In this document: positions 8,731 to 17,247 of the stretch, piece by piece
Position numbering within the stretch: the first letter of the stretch is position 1
Layout of the letters: each line of letters starts with the position of its first letter
DNA from: Marinobacter denitrificans
Lineage (GTDB): Bacteria; Pseudomonadota; Gammaproteobacteria; Pseudomonadales; Oleiphilaceae
Assembly: GCF_008795955.1 (NCBI RefSeq)
Contig: NZ_VMHN01000001.1
Location: 1,116,001 to 1,180,000 of the forward strand
DNA: 64,000 nucleotides
Direction: 5' to 3'
Notes under the pieces: generated by a model
What the model was told of the DNA's origin: nothing
The model's database searches: none
Seen by the model: the letters and a program-made list of their open reading frames with translations, nothing else
Made by a program: the position numbers and the translations under genes

Positions 8731-8758
8731 TATATATCCCCTGTTTCCGGCTTTGCAA
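8731..8758 (-). promoter_or_regulatory. Predicted sigma-70 promoter for aroF
   Basis: On the minus strand, TTGCAA (8758-8753), a 16-nt spacer and TATATA (8736-8731). Transcription would start near 8724, giving a leader of about 270 nt before aroF. Such length fits attenuation control. Confidence 0.5.
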
Positions 8759-8811
8759 CCCGTAAATCGGTTTTTGTGGTTTTTCCGGTCAAACCTGTCG
8801 CGGAGTTTTCA

Positions 8812-9609
8812 ATGCACATTCACATTGCCCGGCCTGCCAAGACTTATCTTGTCCCAATAATGGCGCTTCTGTTGTTGCTGTTTTCCGGAACCATCGCTGC
8901 GGCACCTGAAGCCCGCACTTATGAGATGAGCCAACGTTCCGCCGAGGATGTGGCCCTGCAAATTCGCGAACTCTACCCCGATGGTCAGATCTCCATCACT
9001 GCTCGCGGGCAGCAGATGGTGGTACGCGGCGAGCCTTCAGTGCTGGATGAGATTGGCATGTTGGTGGAAACCATGGACGTTGCACCGGTGCAGATGCGCA
9101 TTACGGTCCGCTCCCGCAATAACGTCGACAGTAAAAGTGGCGGCGTAGGGGTTTCCGGCAACAACAACCGGGTGAACGTCCAGGCTGAACGTAAGGTTAC
9201 CACCACGCGACGCCATCAGGAACGCACCCTCGTGGTTCAGGATGGCCAGTCGGCTCACATTACCTCCGGACAGGTTCGCACGGTGCCGGTTGCCATTCGT
9301 GGCGGGCGGAACCCGGCGGCTTTTCTTGACCAGGTGGAAACCCGCAGCGGCTTTCTGGTGAGTCCACAGGTTATTTCCGACCAGGCCATCGAACTGAATA
9401 TCGTCTCTTTCGAGGAAGATCCTGAGGGCGACCTACCCGGCTATGAAACCGAAGCACTAATGACGATCCGCAGGGTAGAACCAGGCGAATGGATCGAGCT
9501 TGGCAGTACTCGCGAGCGAAGGGTCGGTGAACAGTCCGGAATTACTTACCAGACCGGTGGTAACAGCCAGCAGAACCAGACATTTGAAGTAAGAGTGGAA
9601 GTTTATTGA
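8812..9609 (+). CDS. Secretin N-domain-like periplasmic protein
   Basis: A 265-aa protein with a signal peptide (hydrophobic stretch MALLLLLFSGTIAAA). The first domain, about residues 35-85, reads like the short secretin/NolW-type domain (ELYPDGQISITARGQQMVVRGEP). A Gly/Asn-rich linker and a beta-rich C-terminal part follow, but there is no secretin pore domain and no secretion genes are adjacent. The ATG at 8812 has a GGAG ribosome site and starts right at the signal peptide; the open frame further upstream overlaps aroF antisense and is rejected. Function unknown; a periplasmic or outer-membrane accessory protein is plausible. Confidence 0.7.
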   Translation: MHIHIARPAKTYLVPIMALLLLLFSGTIAAAPEARTYEMSQRSAEDVALQIRELYPDGQISITARGQQMVVRGEPSVLDEIGMLVETMDVAPVQMRITVRSRNNVDSKSGGVGVSGNNNRVNVQAERKVTTTRRHQERTLVVQDGQSAHITSGQVRTVPVAIRGGRNPAAFLDQVETRSGFLVSPQVISDQAIELNIVSFEEDPEGDLPGYETEALMTIRRVEPGEWIELGSTRERRVGEQSGITYQTGGNSQQNQTFEVRVEVY

Positions 9610-9615
9610 CGGTGA

Positions 9616-10125
9616 TCAGGCCTGGGGTTTGAGCAACACAGTTTTGGCCTCGTTGATTTTGGCGGCCAGGTAATCGTTACCACCCCGGTCGGGATGTAAC
9701 TTCTGCATCAGCCGCCGGTGTGCCTGAATGACGTCCTCGCGGGTACAATCTGGCGTCACCCCCAGTACCTCACACGCTTCTCTGAGCGACATGTTACCGG
9801 AACTGCTCTGCGCCTGCTGACGTCCCCCGTTGCTTTCGTTTCGACTCTCGCTGGCCGCACCTCCGTCCTGGCCAAAAACGCGGCGGACCATGGGCGCAAA
9901 CCTGAGTAAGGCGGGTAGCTTTCTCAGTAAGGGCAACATGGCGGCAACCGCGGCCGTCAGCACATGAACCCGGCCGGTCAGCACCATGAAAAGAAGCAGG
10001 GCCCCGCCTGCGACCAACAGAATCTTCCAGGTGGCCGCTTTTTTCTTTTCAGGGGTTAACGCCCCCCACTGTTTCAGTACAATGAATGCGCCAGCCGTCA
10101 GGGCAATACCAAGAATCCAGTGCAT
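9616..10125 (-). CDS. Membrane-anchored J-domain protein
   Basis: Co-chaperone-like protein of 169 aa. The N-terminus has two hydrophobic segments (ILGIALTAGAFIVL and ILLVAGGALLLFMVL). A Ser/Gly/Gln-rich linker follows, then a C-terminal J domain with the HPD motif in KLHPDRGGND that stimulates DnaK-type ATPases. The layout is like the short Tim14-type DnaJ proteins. The ATG at 10125 is chosen for its AAGGAT ribosome site and because the protein then begins with the first membrane helix. It is convergent with the secretin-domain gene, 6 bp apart. The client is unknown. Confidence 0.78.
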   Translation of the reverse strand: MHWILGIALTAGAFIVLKQWGALTPEKKKAATWKILLVAGGALLLFMVLTGRVHVLTAAVAAMLPLLRKLPALLRFAPMVRRVFGQDGGAASESRNESNGGRQQAQSSSGNMSLREACEVLGVTPDCTREDVIQAHRRLMQKLHPDRGGNDYLAAKINEAKTVLLKPQA

Positions 10126-10392
10126 TCGATAATCCTTATTGGTACTTCGGTCGTAATTCTGCCATTGCCGGCCCCCTGGGATCAGCGCAGTAATTGTACG
10201 CACATTTACTGACAAATCGGTGACAATGCCCCCAACCGTTGTATAGGATGCTATTCTTTACGGTTTTCCCATGTTGTCTCATTGACCACCATCTTTCTGT
10301 TCGCCGGACATACCGGCCGCCAGAGCCGATGGCCAGAGCCTACGAAACTGACACGATCACCTGCAACAGACATACGACCCAGGATCTGAACT

Positions 10393-11496
10393 ATGCGCAC
10401 TGCCTCCCGCTTCCTGATTGTAATCGTTTTTCTCGGCGTCGTACTTGGCGGCATTTTTGGCTATAAGTTCTACCAGTTCAGCCAGATGGAAAAGCAGTTT
10501 TCCCAACCGCAACCGCCTGCACAGATTTCTGCAAGCACCGCAAAGGCTGAAAAGTGGACACCGGAGCTCAAGGCTGTTGGCAGTGTTGAGGCGATCAACG
10601 GCATTGAAGTGGCCAACGAAGTACCTGGCGTTGTTGAGACTATCAGCTTCGAGTCTGGTGATACCGTTGAAAAGGGCGATATTCTGATCCGGCTTGATGC
10701 CGCCATCGACGAGGCCGCTCTGCGTACACGCCGGGCAGAAGCCCAACTGGCTGAGCAGGAGTTCAAAAGGGTCTCTGATCTTCTGCCGAAGCGGGCCGTG
10801 TCCCAGTCCCAGTATGATGAAGCCAAGGCCAACTTCGATGCCGCCAGGGCTCGTGTCAACGAAGCCGAAGCCCAGTTGAGCAAGAAGGTCATCCGTGCGC
10901 CTTTCGACGGCAAACTCGGCCTGCGCCTGATTGACCAGGGAGAGTATATCGGTACTGGCACTCCCATTGTGGAAATCAACATGCTCCATCCGATCTACGT
11001 GGATTACACGCTTTCCGAGAAAGACCTGCCCAGGGTTGACCGTGATTATGATGTGGTTGCAACGGTCGCCGCGGTTCCTGACCGCACCTTCGAGGGCAAG
11101 GTCAGCGCCATCAACACCTCGGTTAATCCCGAAACCCGTACCGTTCGCATCCGTGCCACACTGGACAACGAGGACAACCTGCTGCGCCCCGGTATGTTTG
11201 CAACAATTGCTACCCGCCAGCCGGAAGATCGGGAGGTTGTTACCGTGCCTCGCACCGCTATTTCCTACAACACCTACGGCGACTTCGTCTTCGTTGTGGA
11301 AGAGAACGACGATGGCGACCTGATTGTAAATCGCCGCACGGTGCAGACCGGTGATACCCGTGACGGGCGCGTCGCCGTAACCGATGGACTGGAAGAGGGT
11401 GAACGGGTGGTCTCCAAAGGCCTGCTGAGATTACGCGCGGGACAGAAAGTCGAAGTCCAGGAAGAGAGCGGCAAGCCGGCGGAGGCGTCCGAGTAA
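10393..11496 (+). CDS. RND efflux periplasmic adaptor (membrane fusion protein)
   Basis: Periplasmic adaptor linking an inner-membrane RND pump to an outer-membrane channel. One N-terminal anchor helix (FLIVIVFLGVVLGGIFGY) is followed by the lipoyl halves around GVVETISFESGDTVEKGD and VIRAPFDGKLGLRLIDQGEY, a hairpin coiled coil between them, and C-terminal beta-barrel segments (NPETRTVRIRATLDN, LRPGMFATI). The 367-aa length is usual. The stop overlaps the pump start by one base. No outer-membrane factor gene follows, so the pump probably borrows a TolC/OprM-type channel encoded elsewhere. Confidence 0.92.
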   Translation: MRTASRFLIVIVFLGVVLGGIFGYKFYQFSQMEKQFSQPQPPAQISASTAKAEKWTPELKAVGSVEAINGIEVANEVPGVVETISFESGDTVEKGDILIRLDAAIDEAALRTRRAEAQLAEQEFKRVSDLLPKRAVSQSQYDEAKANFDAARARVNEAEAQLSKKVIRAPFDGKLGLRLIDQGEYIGTGTPIVEINMLHPIYVDYTLSEKDLPRVDRDYDVVATVAAVPDRTFEGKVSAINTSVNPETRTVRIRATLDNEDNLLRPGMFATIATRQPEDREVVTVPRTAISYNTYGDFVFVVEENDDGDLIVNRRTVQTGDTRDGRVAVTDGLEEGERVVSKGLLRLRAGQKVEVQEESGKPAEASE

Positions 11497-14400
11497 TGCG
11501 TTTCACCGATATATTCGTTCAGCGCCCCGTCCTTGCCACGGTGGTCAGCCTGCTCATCCTGCTGTTGGGTGCACGGGCGGCCATGGAAATGGAAATACGC
11601 CAGTATCCGGAGCTGGAAAGCACGACCGTCACCATTACCACGGCCTATCCCGGCGCGAGTTCCGACCTGGTAAAAGGGTTTATTACCACTCCCCTGCAAC
11701 AGGCCATCGCGGAAGCCAGCGGCATTGATTACCTGACTTCCACCAGTTCGCAGGGCCAGTCCACCATCGAAGCCAAGATGGTGCTGAACTATGACGCCAA
11801 CGCAGCACTGGCCGAAATTCAGGCCAAGGTTGCCAGCCAGCGCAACGTGCTTCCGGCGGATGCACAGGACCCGGTCATCACCTCCACCACCGGTGACTCT
11901 ACGGCCCTGATGTACATTGCCTTCTACAGCGATGAGCTGAAGGTTCCACAGATCACCGACTATCTCACACGGGTAGTCCAGCCCAAGCTCCAGGCGCTTT
12001 CTGGCGTGGGCAAGGCCGACTTGCTCGGTCGCAAGTTTGCCTTGCGGGTGTGGCTTGATCCGGAGCGACTCTCAGCGGTAGACATGACGCCCCGCGAAGT
12101 TGTCGACGTGCTGCTGAGGAATAACTATCAGGCCGCCGTGGGCAATACGGAAGGCAAGTACACCAAAATCAGCATGACCAGCGACACCGATGTCGGTGAT
12201 CCCGAGCAATTCAAGGATCTGGTTGTGAAGGAGTCCGACGGCTCCCTGATACGCCTGCGCGACATCGCCCGGGTCGAGCTGGGCTCGGAAACCTACGACC
12301 AGCTTGCGCTTTACAAGGGCCAGCCGGCCACCTACGTGGCCATCGAGCTTTCTCCCGGAGCCAATCCGCTTACCGTTGCCGAGAAGGTGAAAGACGAGCT
12401 GCCGGGCATTGAAAGCCAGCTGCCTTCGGGTCTCGACGTTCGCCTGGCCTATGACGCCTCCGACTTTATCGACAACTCCATCAAAGAAGTGATCAAGACC
12501 CTCCTGGAGGCAATGGTTATCGTTCTGGTGGTGGTTTTTCTCTGCCTCGGGTCCGTCCGCGCCGCTGTGGTGCCCTCTGTTGCGGTTCCCCTGTCCCTGA
12601 TCGGTGGCGCATTTGTCATGCTGATGATGGGTTTCTCACTCAACCTGCTGACGTTGCTTTCCATGGTTCTTGCCATCGGCCTCGTGGTGGACGACGCCAT
12701 CATCATGGTGGAGAACGTTCACCGTCACATTGAGGAAGGGGAATCCCGTTTCGATGCGGCGATCAACGGCGCACGGGAAATGGCCACGCCCATCATCGCG
12801 ATGACCACCACGCTGGTAGCCGTCTACGCGCCAATCGGGTTCATGGGCGGCCTTGTCGGCTCCCTGTTCACAGAGTTTGCCTTCACCCTGGCGGGTACGG
12901 TTGTGATTTCGGGCATCGTGGCACTGACGCTGTCCCCCATGCTTTCGGGCAAGATTCTTAAACCCCACGGCAATCCGGGCCGGTTTGAACAACTGGTTGA
13001 GCGTAGTTTCAATGGGCTTGCTAACGGATACAAGCGCGCACTCAGCTCACTGATGGACACCAAATCGGTGGTTATCTTCTTCGCCATTGTGGTGCTGGGT
13101 TCCATCTATTTCATGGTCGCGATGAGTCAGAACGAGCTGGCACCTACCGAAGACCAGGGCATCCTGTTCTATCAGGGAACCGCCGCCCAGACATCGACCC
13201 TGGATTACCTGCAGGAACACGGCGACGAAGTGCAACAGCGGATGTCGACAGTGCCGGGATACAACGAAGACTTCATGATCCTCGGCATTACCGCCCCCAA
13301 CGCCGTATTCGGCGGTTTCAAGATGAAGCCATGGGGCGACCGTGACATCAGCCAGTTCGAAGCCCAGCCACTGCTGGATCAAGAATTGAAGAATGTGACC
13401 GGCCTGGAAACTGCGGTATTCCCACGCCCCTCCCTGCCGGGTTCCGGCGGTGGTCTGCCGTTCCAGTTCGTCATCACCACCGGTGAGAGTTACGAGCGCC
13501 TGAACGACATTGCCGATGAGCTCCAGGGCAAGGCGATGGAAAGCGGTAACTTCATGTTCCTGCAGAAATCCATCGATTTCGATCGCCCGGTTACCCAGGT
13601 GAAGGTTGACCGGGACCGGGTAGCAGATCTGGGCCTTTCCATGCAGGACGTTGGCCAGGCCATGTCCAGCATGCTCGGCGGCGGATACATCAACCGATTC
13701 AGCATGCAGGGTCGCTCCTACCAGGTCATTCCCCAGGTGGACCAGGAATTCCGCATGGATGAGCAGGCACTGAATGATTACTACATTCGTGCCGACAGCG
13801 GCCAGCTGGTTCCGCTATCCAGCGTTATCAGCTTCGAGAAGGCGGTAGAACCCTCCCAGAGGACCCAGTTCAACCAGCTTAACTCGCTGACACTGCAAGG
13901 TGTGATAACCCCGGGGGTAACCGTTGGCGACGCCATGGCCTTTATGGAAAACGCCGCTGGGGAGAGTTTCCCCCAGGGCTTCTCTTATGATTACACCGGT
14001 GAGTCGCGGCAATTTGCCAACCAGGGCAGCGCACTGATGGTGACCTTCTTCCTGTCACTGCTGGTGATCTATCTGGTGCTGGCGGCGCAGTTCGAAAGCT
14101 GGCGTGATCCGTTCATCATCCTGGTTTCCGTTCCCATGTCTGTCGCCGGTGCCATGGCGTTCATCGTGCTCGGTTTCGCCAGCATGAACATCTATACCCA
14201 GGTAGGCCTGATCACCCTGATCGGGGTGGTGTCGAAGAACGGCATACTGATCGTGGAGTTTGCCAACCAGCTTCAGGTCGACAGAGGGCTGAACAAACGC
14301 GAGGCCGTTATCGAGGCCGCAGCCATACGTTTGCGCCCCATCATCATGACGTCACTGGCGCTGATCTTTGCCATGGTACCTCTGCTGATTGCCGTTGGCC

Positions 14401-14579
14401 CCGGTGCCGAAAGCCGGTTTGCCATCGGTCTGACCATCAGCACCGGCCTTGGCATCGGTACCCTGTTCACCATTTTCGTCCTGCCAGCGTTCTACATACT
14501 TCTGGGCCGTGACCATCACGGCTCGGCTGCGGCCGAATACGGAAATGGTGATAACGGAACCAGAGCTCCGGCACAGTGA
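11496..14579 (+). CDS. RND-family multidrug efflux pump inner-membrane subunit
   Basis: Proton-driven exporter of the hydrophobe/amphiphile RND family, 1027 aa, with the usual duplicated layout of six-helix bundles and large periplasmic loops. The helix 4 proton-relay segment GLVVDDAIIMVENVHRH is present, as are FVQRPVLATV at the N-terminus and GLITLIGVVSKNGILIVEFAN in the second half. It lies second in a three-gene operon (adaptor, pump, DUF3301 protein) with one-base and four-base overlaps. No local regulator gene is visible. Substrates could include drugs, solvents or bile-like compounds; the sequence does not decide. Confidence 0.94.
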   Translation: MRFTDIFVQRPVLATVVSLLILLLGARAAMEMEIRQYPELESTTVTITTAYPGASSDLVKGFITTPLQQAIAEASGIDYLTSTSSQGQSTIEAKMVLNYDANAALAEIQAKVASQRNVLPADAQDPVITSTTGDSTALMYIAFYSDELKVPQITDYLTRVVQPKLQALSGVGKADLLGRKFALRVWLDPERLSAVDMTPREVVDVLLRNNYQAAVGNTEGKYTKISMTSDTDVGDPEQFKDLVVKESDGSLIRLRDIARVELGSETYDQLALYKGQPATYVAIELSPGANPLTVAEKVKDELPGIESQLPSGLDVRLAYDASDFIDNSIKEVIKTLLEAMVIVLVVVFLCLGSVRAAVVPSVAVPLSLIGGAFVMLMMGFSLNLLTLLSMVLAIGLVVDDAIIMVENVHRHIEEGESRFDAAINGAREMATPIIAMTTTLVAVYAPIGFMGGLVGSLFTEFAFTLAGTVVISGIVALTLSPMLSGKILKPHGNPGRFEQLVERSFNGLANGYKRALSSLMDTKSVVIFFAIVVLGSIYFMVAMSQNELAPTEDQGILFYQGTAAQTSTLDYLQEHGDEVQQRMSTVPGYNEDFMILGITAPNAVFGGFKMKPWGDRDISQFEAQPLLDQELKNVTGLETAVFPRPSLPGSGGGLPFQFVITTGESYERLNDIADELQGKAMESGNFMFLQKSIDFDRPVTQVKVDRDRVADLGLSMQDVGQAMSSMLGGGYINRFSMQGRSYQVIPQVDQEFRMDEQALNDYYIRADSGQLVPLSSVISFEKAVEPSQRTQFNQLNSLTLQGVITPGVTVGDAMAFMENAAGESFPQGFSYDYTGESRQFANQGSALMVTFFLSLLVIYLVLAAQFESWRDPFIILVSVPMSVAGAMAFIVLGFASMNIYTQVGLITLIGVVSKNGILIVEFANQLQVDRGLNKREAVIEAAAIRLRPIIMTSLALIFAMVPLLIAVGPGAESRFAIGLTISTGLGIGTLFTIFVLPAFYILLGRDHHGSAAAEYGNGDNGTRAPAQ

Positions 14580-14899
14580 CGCTCGGAACGCTTTTCTGGC
14601 TCTTTGTGGCCGGCTTCGCCACCTGGTATTGGTGGCGGGCCAAGGCCATAAAGGACTTTGTGCTCCAGGCAGCCAGAAACTATTGCAAGAAGATGGATGT
14701 GATGCTGCTGGATGATGCGGTCTATCTTCGCGGCCTCTGGTTCAAGCGAGACGACAACGGCAGCCTGCGTGTGTGGCGCCGATTTCTGTTCGACTTCACC
14801 TCAACCGGCGAAGAACGCTATAACGGCCGCATCATCATGCTCGGCCAGCGCATTGTTCATATGGAGCTGGAGCCTCACCGTTTCGGGCCCGACCTGTAA
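14576..14899 (+). CDS. DUF3301 small membrane-anchored protein
   Basis: A 107-aa protein with one N-terminal helix (LGTLFWLFVAGFATWYWW) and a soluble tail containing LRGLWFKRDDNG and RRFLFDFTSTGEERYNG, matching DUF3301. Its GTG start overlaps the RND pump stop as GTGA, so it is translated with the pump operon. Function unknown. DUF3301 genes occur widely in gammaproteobacteria outside efflux operons, so the link to efflux is only by position. Confidence 0.8.
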   Translation: MTLGTLFWLFVAGFATWYWWRAKAIKDFVLQAARNYCKKMDVMLLDDAVYLRGLWFKRDDNGSLRVWRRFLFDFTSTGEERYNGRIIMLGQRIVHMELEPHRFGPDL

Positions 14900-14951
14900 A
14901 CCGCTCCAGCTCCCCTCTCCCGCAAACCACGACATATTACCTCCCCCAAAT

Positions 14952-14970
14952 GGGCGATTCTTACTCGCCC
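14952..14970. repeat. Short inverted repeat upstream of the lipase gene
   Basis: GGGCGA (14952-14957) and TCGCCC (14965-14970) separated by 7 nt, about 85 bp before the lipase ATG. It could be an operator dyad or a weak terminator for the RND operon; there is no T tract. Confidence 0.3.
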
Positions 14971-15054
14971 CGTAATCGCAAATAATCCGCAACGCATTGG
15001 CGACAAAGGCTGCCGGATCCGGTAGCCGATTCACAAAAACAACAGGAGTCAACC

Positions 15055-15981
15055 ATGCGTAAACTCATCACTTTCGCAGTGATCATGAGCTGTGCCGTGC
15101 TTGCCGCACCCACACTCAGCCATGCCAGCTACACCCAGACAAAGCATCCCATTGTTCTGGTTCACGGTGTCACCGGTTTCAACACTATCGGTGGACTGAT
15201 CAACTACTTCCACAACATTCCGTGGAACCTCGAGCGCAGTGGCGCGAGAGTGTATTCAGCCAGTGTTTCGTTTGTTAACAGCAGCGAACAACGAGGCCAG
15301 CAGCTTGCCAACTATATCAACGGTCTGGGCCAGTCCAAGGTCAATATCATGGCTCACAGTCAGGGCGCACCGACATCCCGTGTTACCGCCTCGCTGATCC
15401 CCCACAAAATCGCCTCTGTTACCTCCATCAACGGGGTGAACAAAGGCTCCAGGGTGGCCGATGTTGTTCGCGGCATCCTTCCACCGGGCAGCCATGTTGA
15501 AGGTGGCGCTGACGCCATTGCCAACGCACTGGGTGATCTGGTCAATGCCCTGTCGGATTCTGACAACCCCCAGGACGGGCTGGCTGCACTGGAAACGCTG
15601 ACCACCCGCGGAACGACACAGCTCAATGACGCGCTGGGCTGGAAAGGGGTCAACCGCTGGTCCTGTGCCGGTACCAATGAGGATATCTGGATCAACGGTA
15701 ACAAAATCAAGTTCTTTTCCTGGACCGGCACCTCAGTCTGGACCAACTGGACAGACATCACCGACCCATTCCTGGGCGTCACCGCACTGGCTTTCGGAAA
15801 TGAGGCTAACGACGGCCTGGTAGGCGAGTGCGCCACGAAGATGGGCAATGTGATCGGCACCCATTACGACATGAACCACGTGGACGCCATTAATCACCTG
15901 TTTGGCGCCCGTTCCTGGAGGACCAGCCCGGTTTCCCTCTATCGCAGCCACGCCAATCGCCTGAAGAATCGCGGTCTATAA
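15055..15981 (+). CDS. lipA: Secreted triacylglycerol lipase (bacterial family I)
   Basis: Extracellular lipase that hydrolyses long-chain triglycerides. Signal peptide about residues 1-24. The nucleophile is Ser102 in AHSQG, with Asp253 (NDGLVG) and His275 (YDMNHVD) as the rest of the triad; HGVTGF near residue 37 forms the oxyanion region. Cys204 and Cys259 match the disulfide of Pseudomonas-type lipases. The pentapeptide begins with Ala instead of the usual Gly. The foldase gene follows 90 bp downstream, as in Pseudomonas and Burkholderia. Export is expected through Sec and then type II secretion. Confidence 0.92.
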   Translation: MRKLITFAVIMSCAVLAAPTLSHASYTQTKHPIVLVHGVTGFNTIGGLINYFHNIPWNLERSGARVYSASVSFVNSSEQRGQQLANYINGLGQSKVNIMAHSQGAPTSRVTASLIPHKIASVTSINGVNKGSRVADVVRGILPPGSHVEGGADAIANALGDLVNALSDSDNPQDGLAALETLTTRGTTQLNDALGWKGVNRWSCAGTNEDIWINGNKIKFFSWTGTSVWTNWTDITDPFLGVTALAFGNEANDGLVGECATKMGNVIGTHYDMNHVDAINHLFGARSWRTSPVSLYRSHANRLKNRGL

Positions 15982-16071
15982 TCGCCAGCGTTTCTCCTTG
16001 AGCTGACACCTCACCGGACCGGCGCTGCCGGCTCCGGTGATTCCTGTATTAGCCACGGCTGGATATCTGAC

Positions 16072-17172
16072 ATGCCCAGTAACAGAGCCCTGAAAAAAAT
16101 AGCCTTTCTCTCCCTCATCGCAGTCATACCGGTATTTGTATTCAGCATCTGGTCACTGACTGGGAAGCCAGAGGACAAAGCAGAAAACACCCACACTCTG
16201 GCCTCCGAGACCGCGGCCACCCCGGCACCGGAAACGACCGGAGCTGCCGGTAAAACTGACATTGCAGAACAAAAAGCGACGCCCGACACCTACAGCACCC
16301 CGGCGAGTCTCGGCGACCAGCCATTCGCCAGCTCGCTTGCCGGTACGCACATCGACGGCAGCCTGAAGGCCGACAGCAATGGCAACCTGATTGTTAATCT
16401 TGAAACCAGGGACTTTTTCGATTATTTCCTCAATACCGTGGGCGAGGTTTCCCCTGAGAAATCCCTGGCGGAAATCGAGAGGCTGGCCCGGGAAAGTCTC
16501 CCTCCACAGGCAGCCGAGCAGGCCCTCGCCCTGCTTGATCAGTACCTGAGCTACAAGGAAAGCGCACTGACCCTCGGCAGCCAGAATCTCGACCCCGGCC
16601 GGCAACATGACCCCCGGTATCAGCTGGAGATGCTGAAAAGCGCACTGACCGACCTGAAGCAGCTGAGGCGGAACTCCTTCGACCCCAACACTCATGATGC
16701 CTTTTTCGGGCTGGAAGAAGCCTACGGTGAGTACACCCTGGCCAGCCTGGATATCCAGCAAAGAACCGATCTTTCCCCGGAAGCCAAAGCCACGCTGCAG
16801 GAATGGCATCGCCAGCAACTCCCTGACGTTATTCGCCGTACAGAAACCCGCATGATGGCTGATGGCGAACGGTACCAGCAGCGCCAGAAGGCTCTGGCCG
16901 ATGCCAGTTCCCCGCAAGACGCCGGCGAACAGCTCAGGGACATGGGGGTAGACCCGGCGCAAACCGCGGAGGTGGTGGCCTACCTGGAAGAGAGGGAGCA
17001 GTTTGAACAGCGCTTCGAGCAGTATCGTCGGGAGCTTGCCAGCCTGGACCAGTCCGGCGTTACCCGGGAGGACCGGGCCGCCATGGAAACCCGCCTGTTG
17101 CAACAGCACTTCGAGGACGAACAGTCCCGGACCTGGGCGAAGCTACGGGCGCTGGAAACGCAATCACCGTAA
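16072..17172 (+). CDS. Lipase-specific foldase (lipase chaperone)
   Basis: Membrane-anchored periplasmic steric chaperone that folds the lipase encoded just upstream. An N-terminal membrane helix (IAFLSLIAVIPVFVFSIW) is followed by an Ala/Pro/Thr-rich linker to about residue 85 and a long helical domain. The conserved Lif motif RDFFDYFLNTVGE lies near residue 110, matching the RxxFDYxLS/TA pattern. The 366-aa length is typical. The C-terminal half is strongly charged and helical. Confidence 0.9.
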   Translation: MPSNRALKKIAFLSLIAVIPVFVFSIWSLTGKPEDKAENTHTLASETAATPAPETTGAAGKTDIAEQKATPDTYSTPASLGDQPFASSLAGTHIDGSLKADSNGNLIVNLETRDFFDYFLNTVGEVSPEKSLAEIERLARESLPPQAAEQALALLDQYLSYKESALTLGSQNLDPGRQHDPRYQLEMLKSALTDLKQLRRNSFDPNTHDAFFGLEEAYGEYTLASLDIQQRTDLSPEAKATLQEWHRQQLPDVIRRTETRMMADGERYQQRQKALADASSPQDAGEQLRDMGVDPAQTAEVVAYLEEREQFEQRFEQYRRELASLDQSGVTREDRAAMETRLLQQHFEDEQSRTWAKLRALETQSP

Positions 17173-17247
17173 TGTGCACTACTGCCATTCACAACGACCC
17201 GGCGGCGTTAAACTGAGAAAAATAATAACCCCGCCGGACATCCATCC

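Noticed and set aside
8227..8811. N-terminal extension of the secretin-domain protein frame
   Set aside because: It lies antisense to aroF and its leader; the ATG at 8812 has a ribosome site and directly starts a signal peptide.
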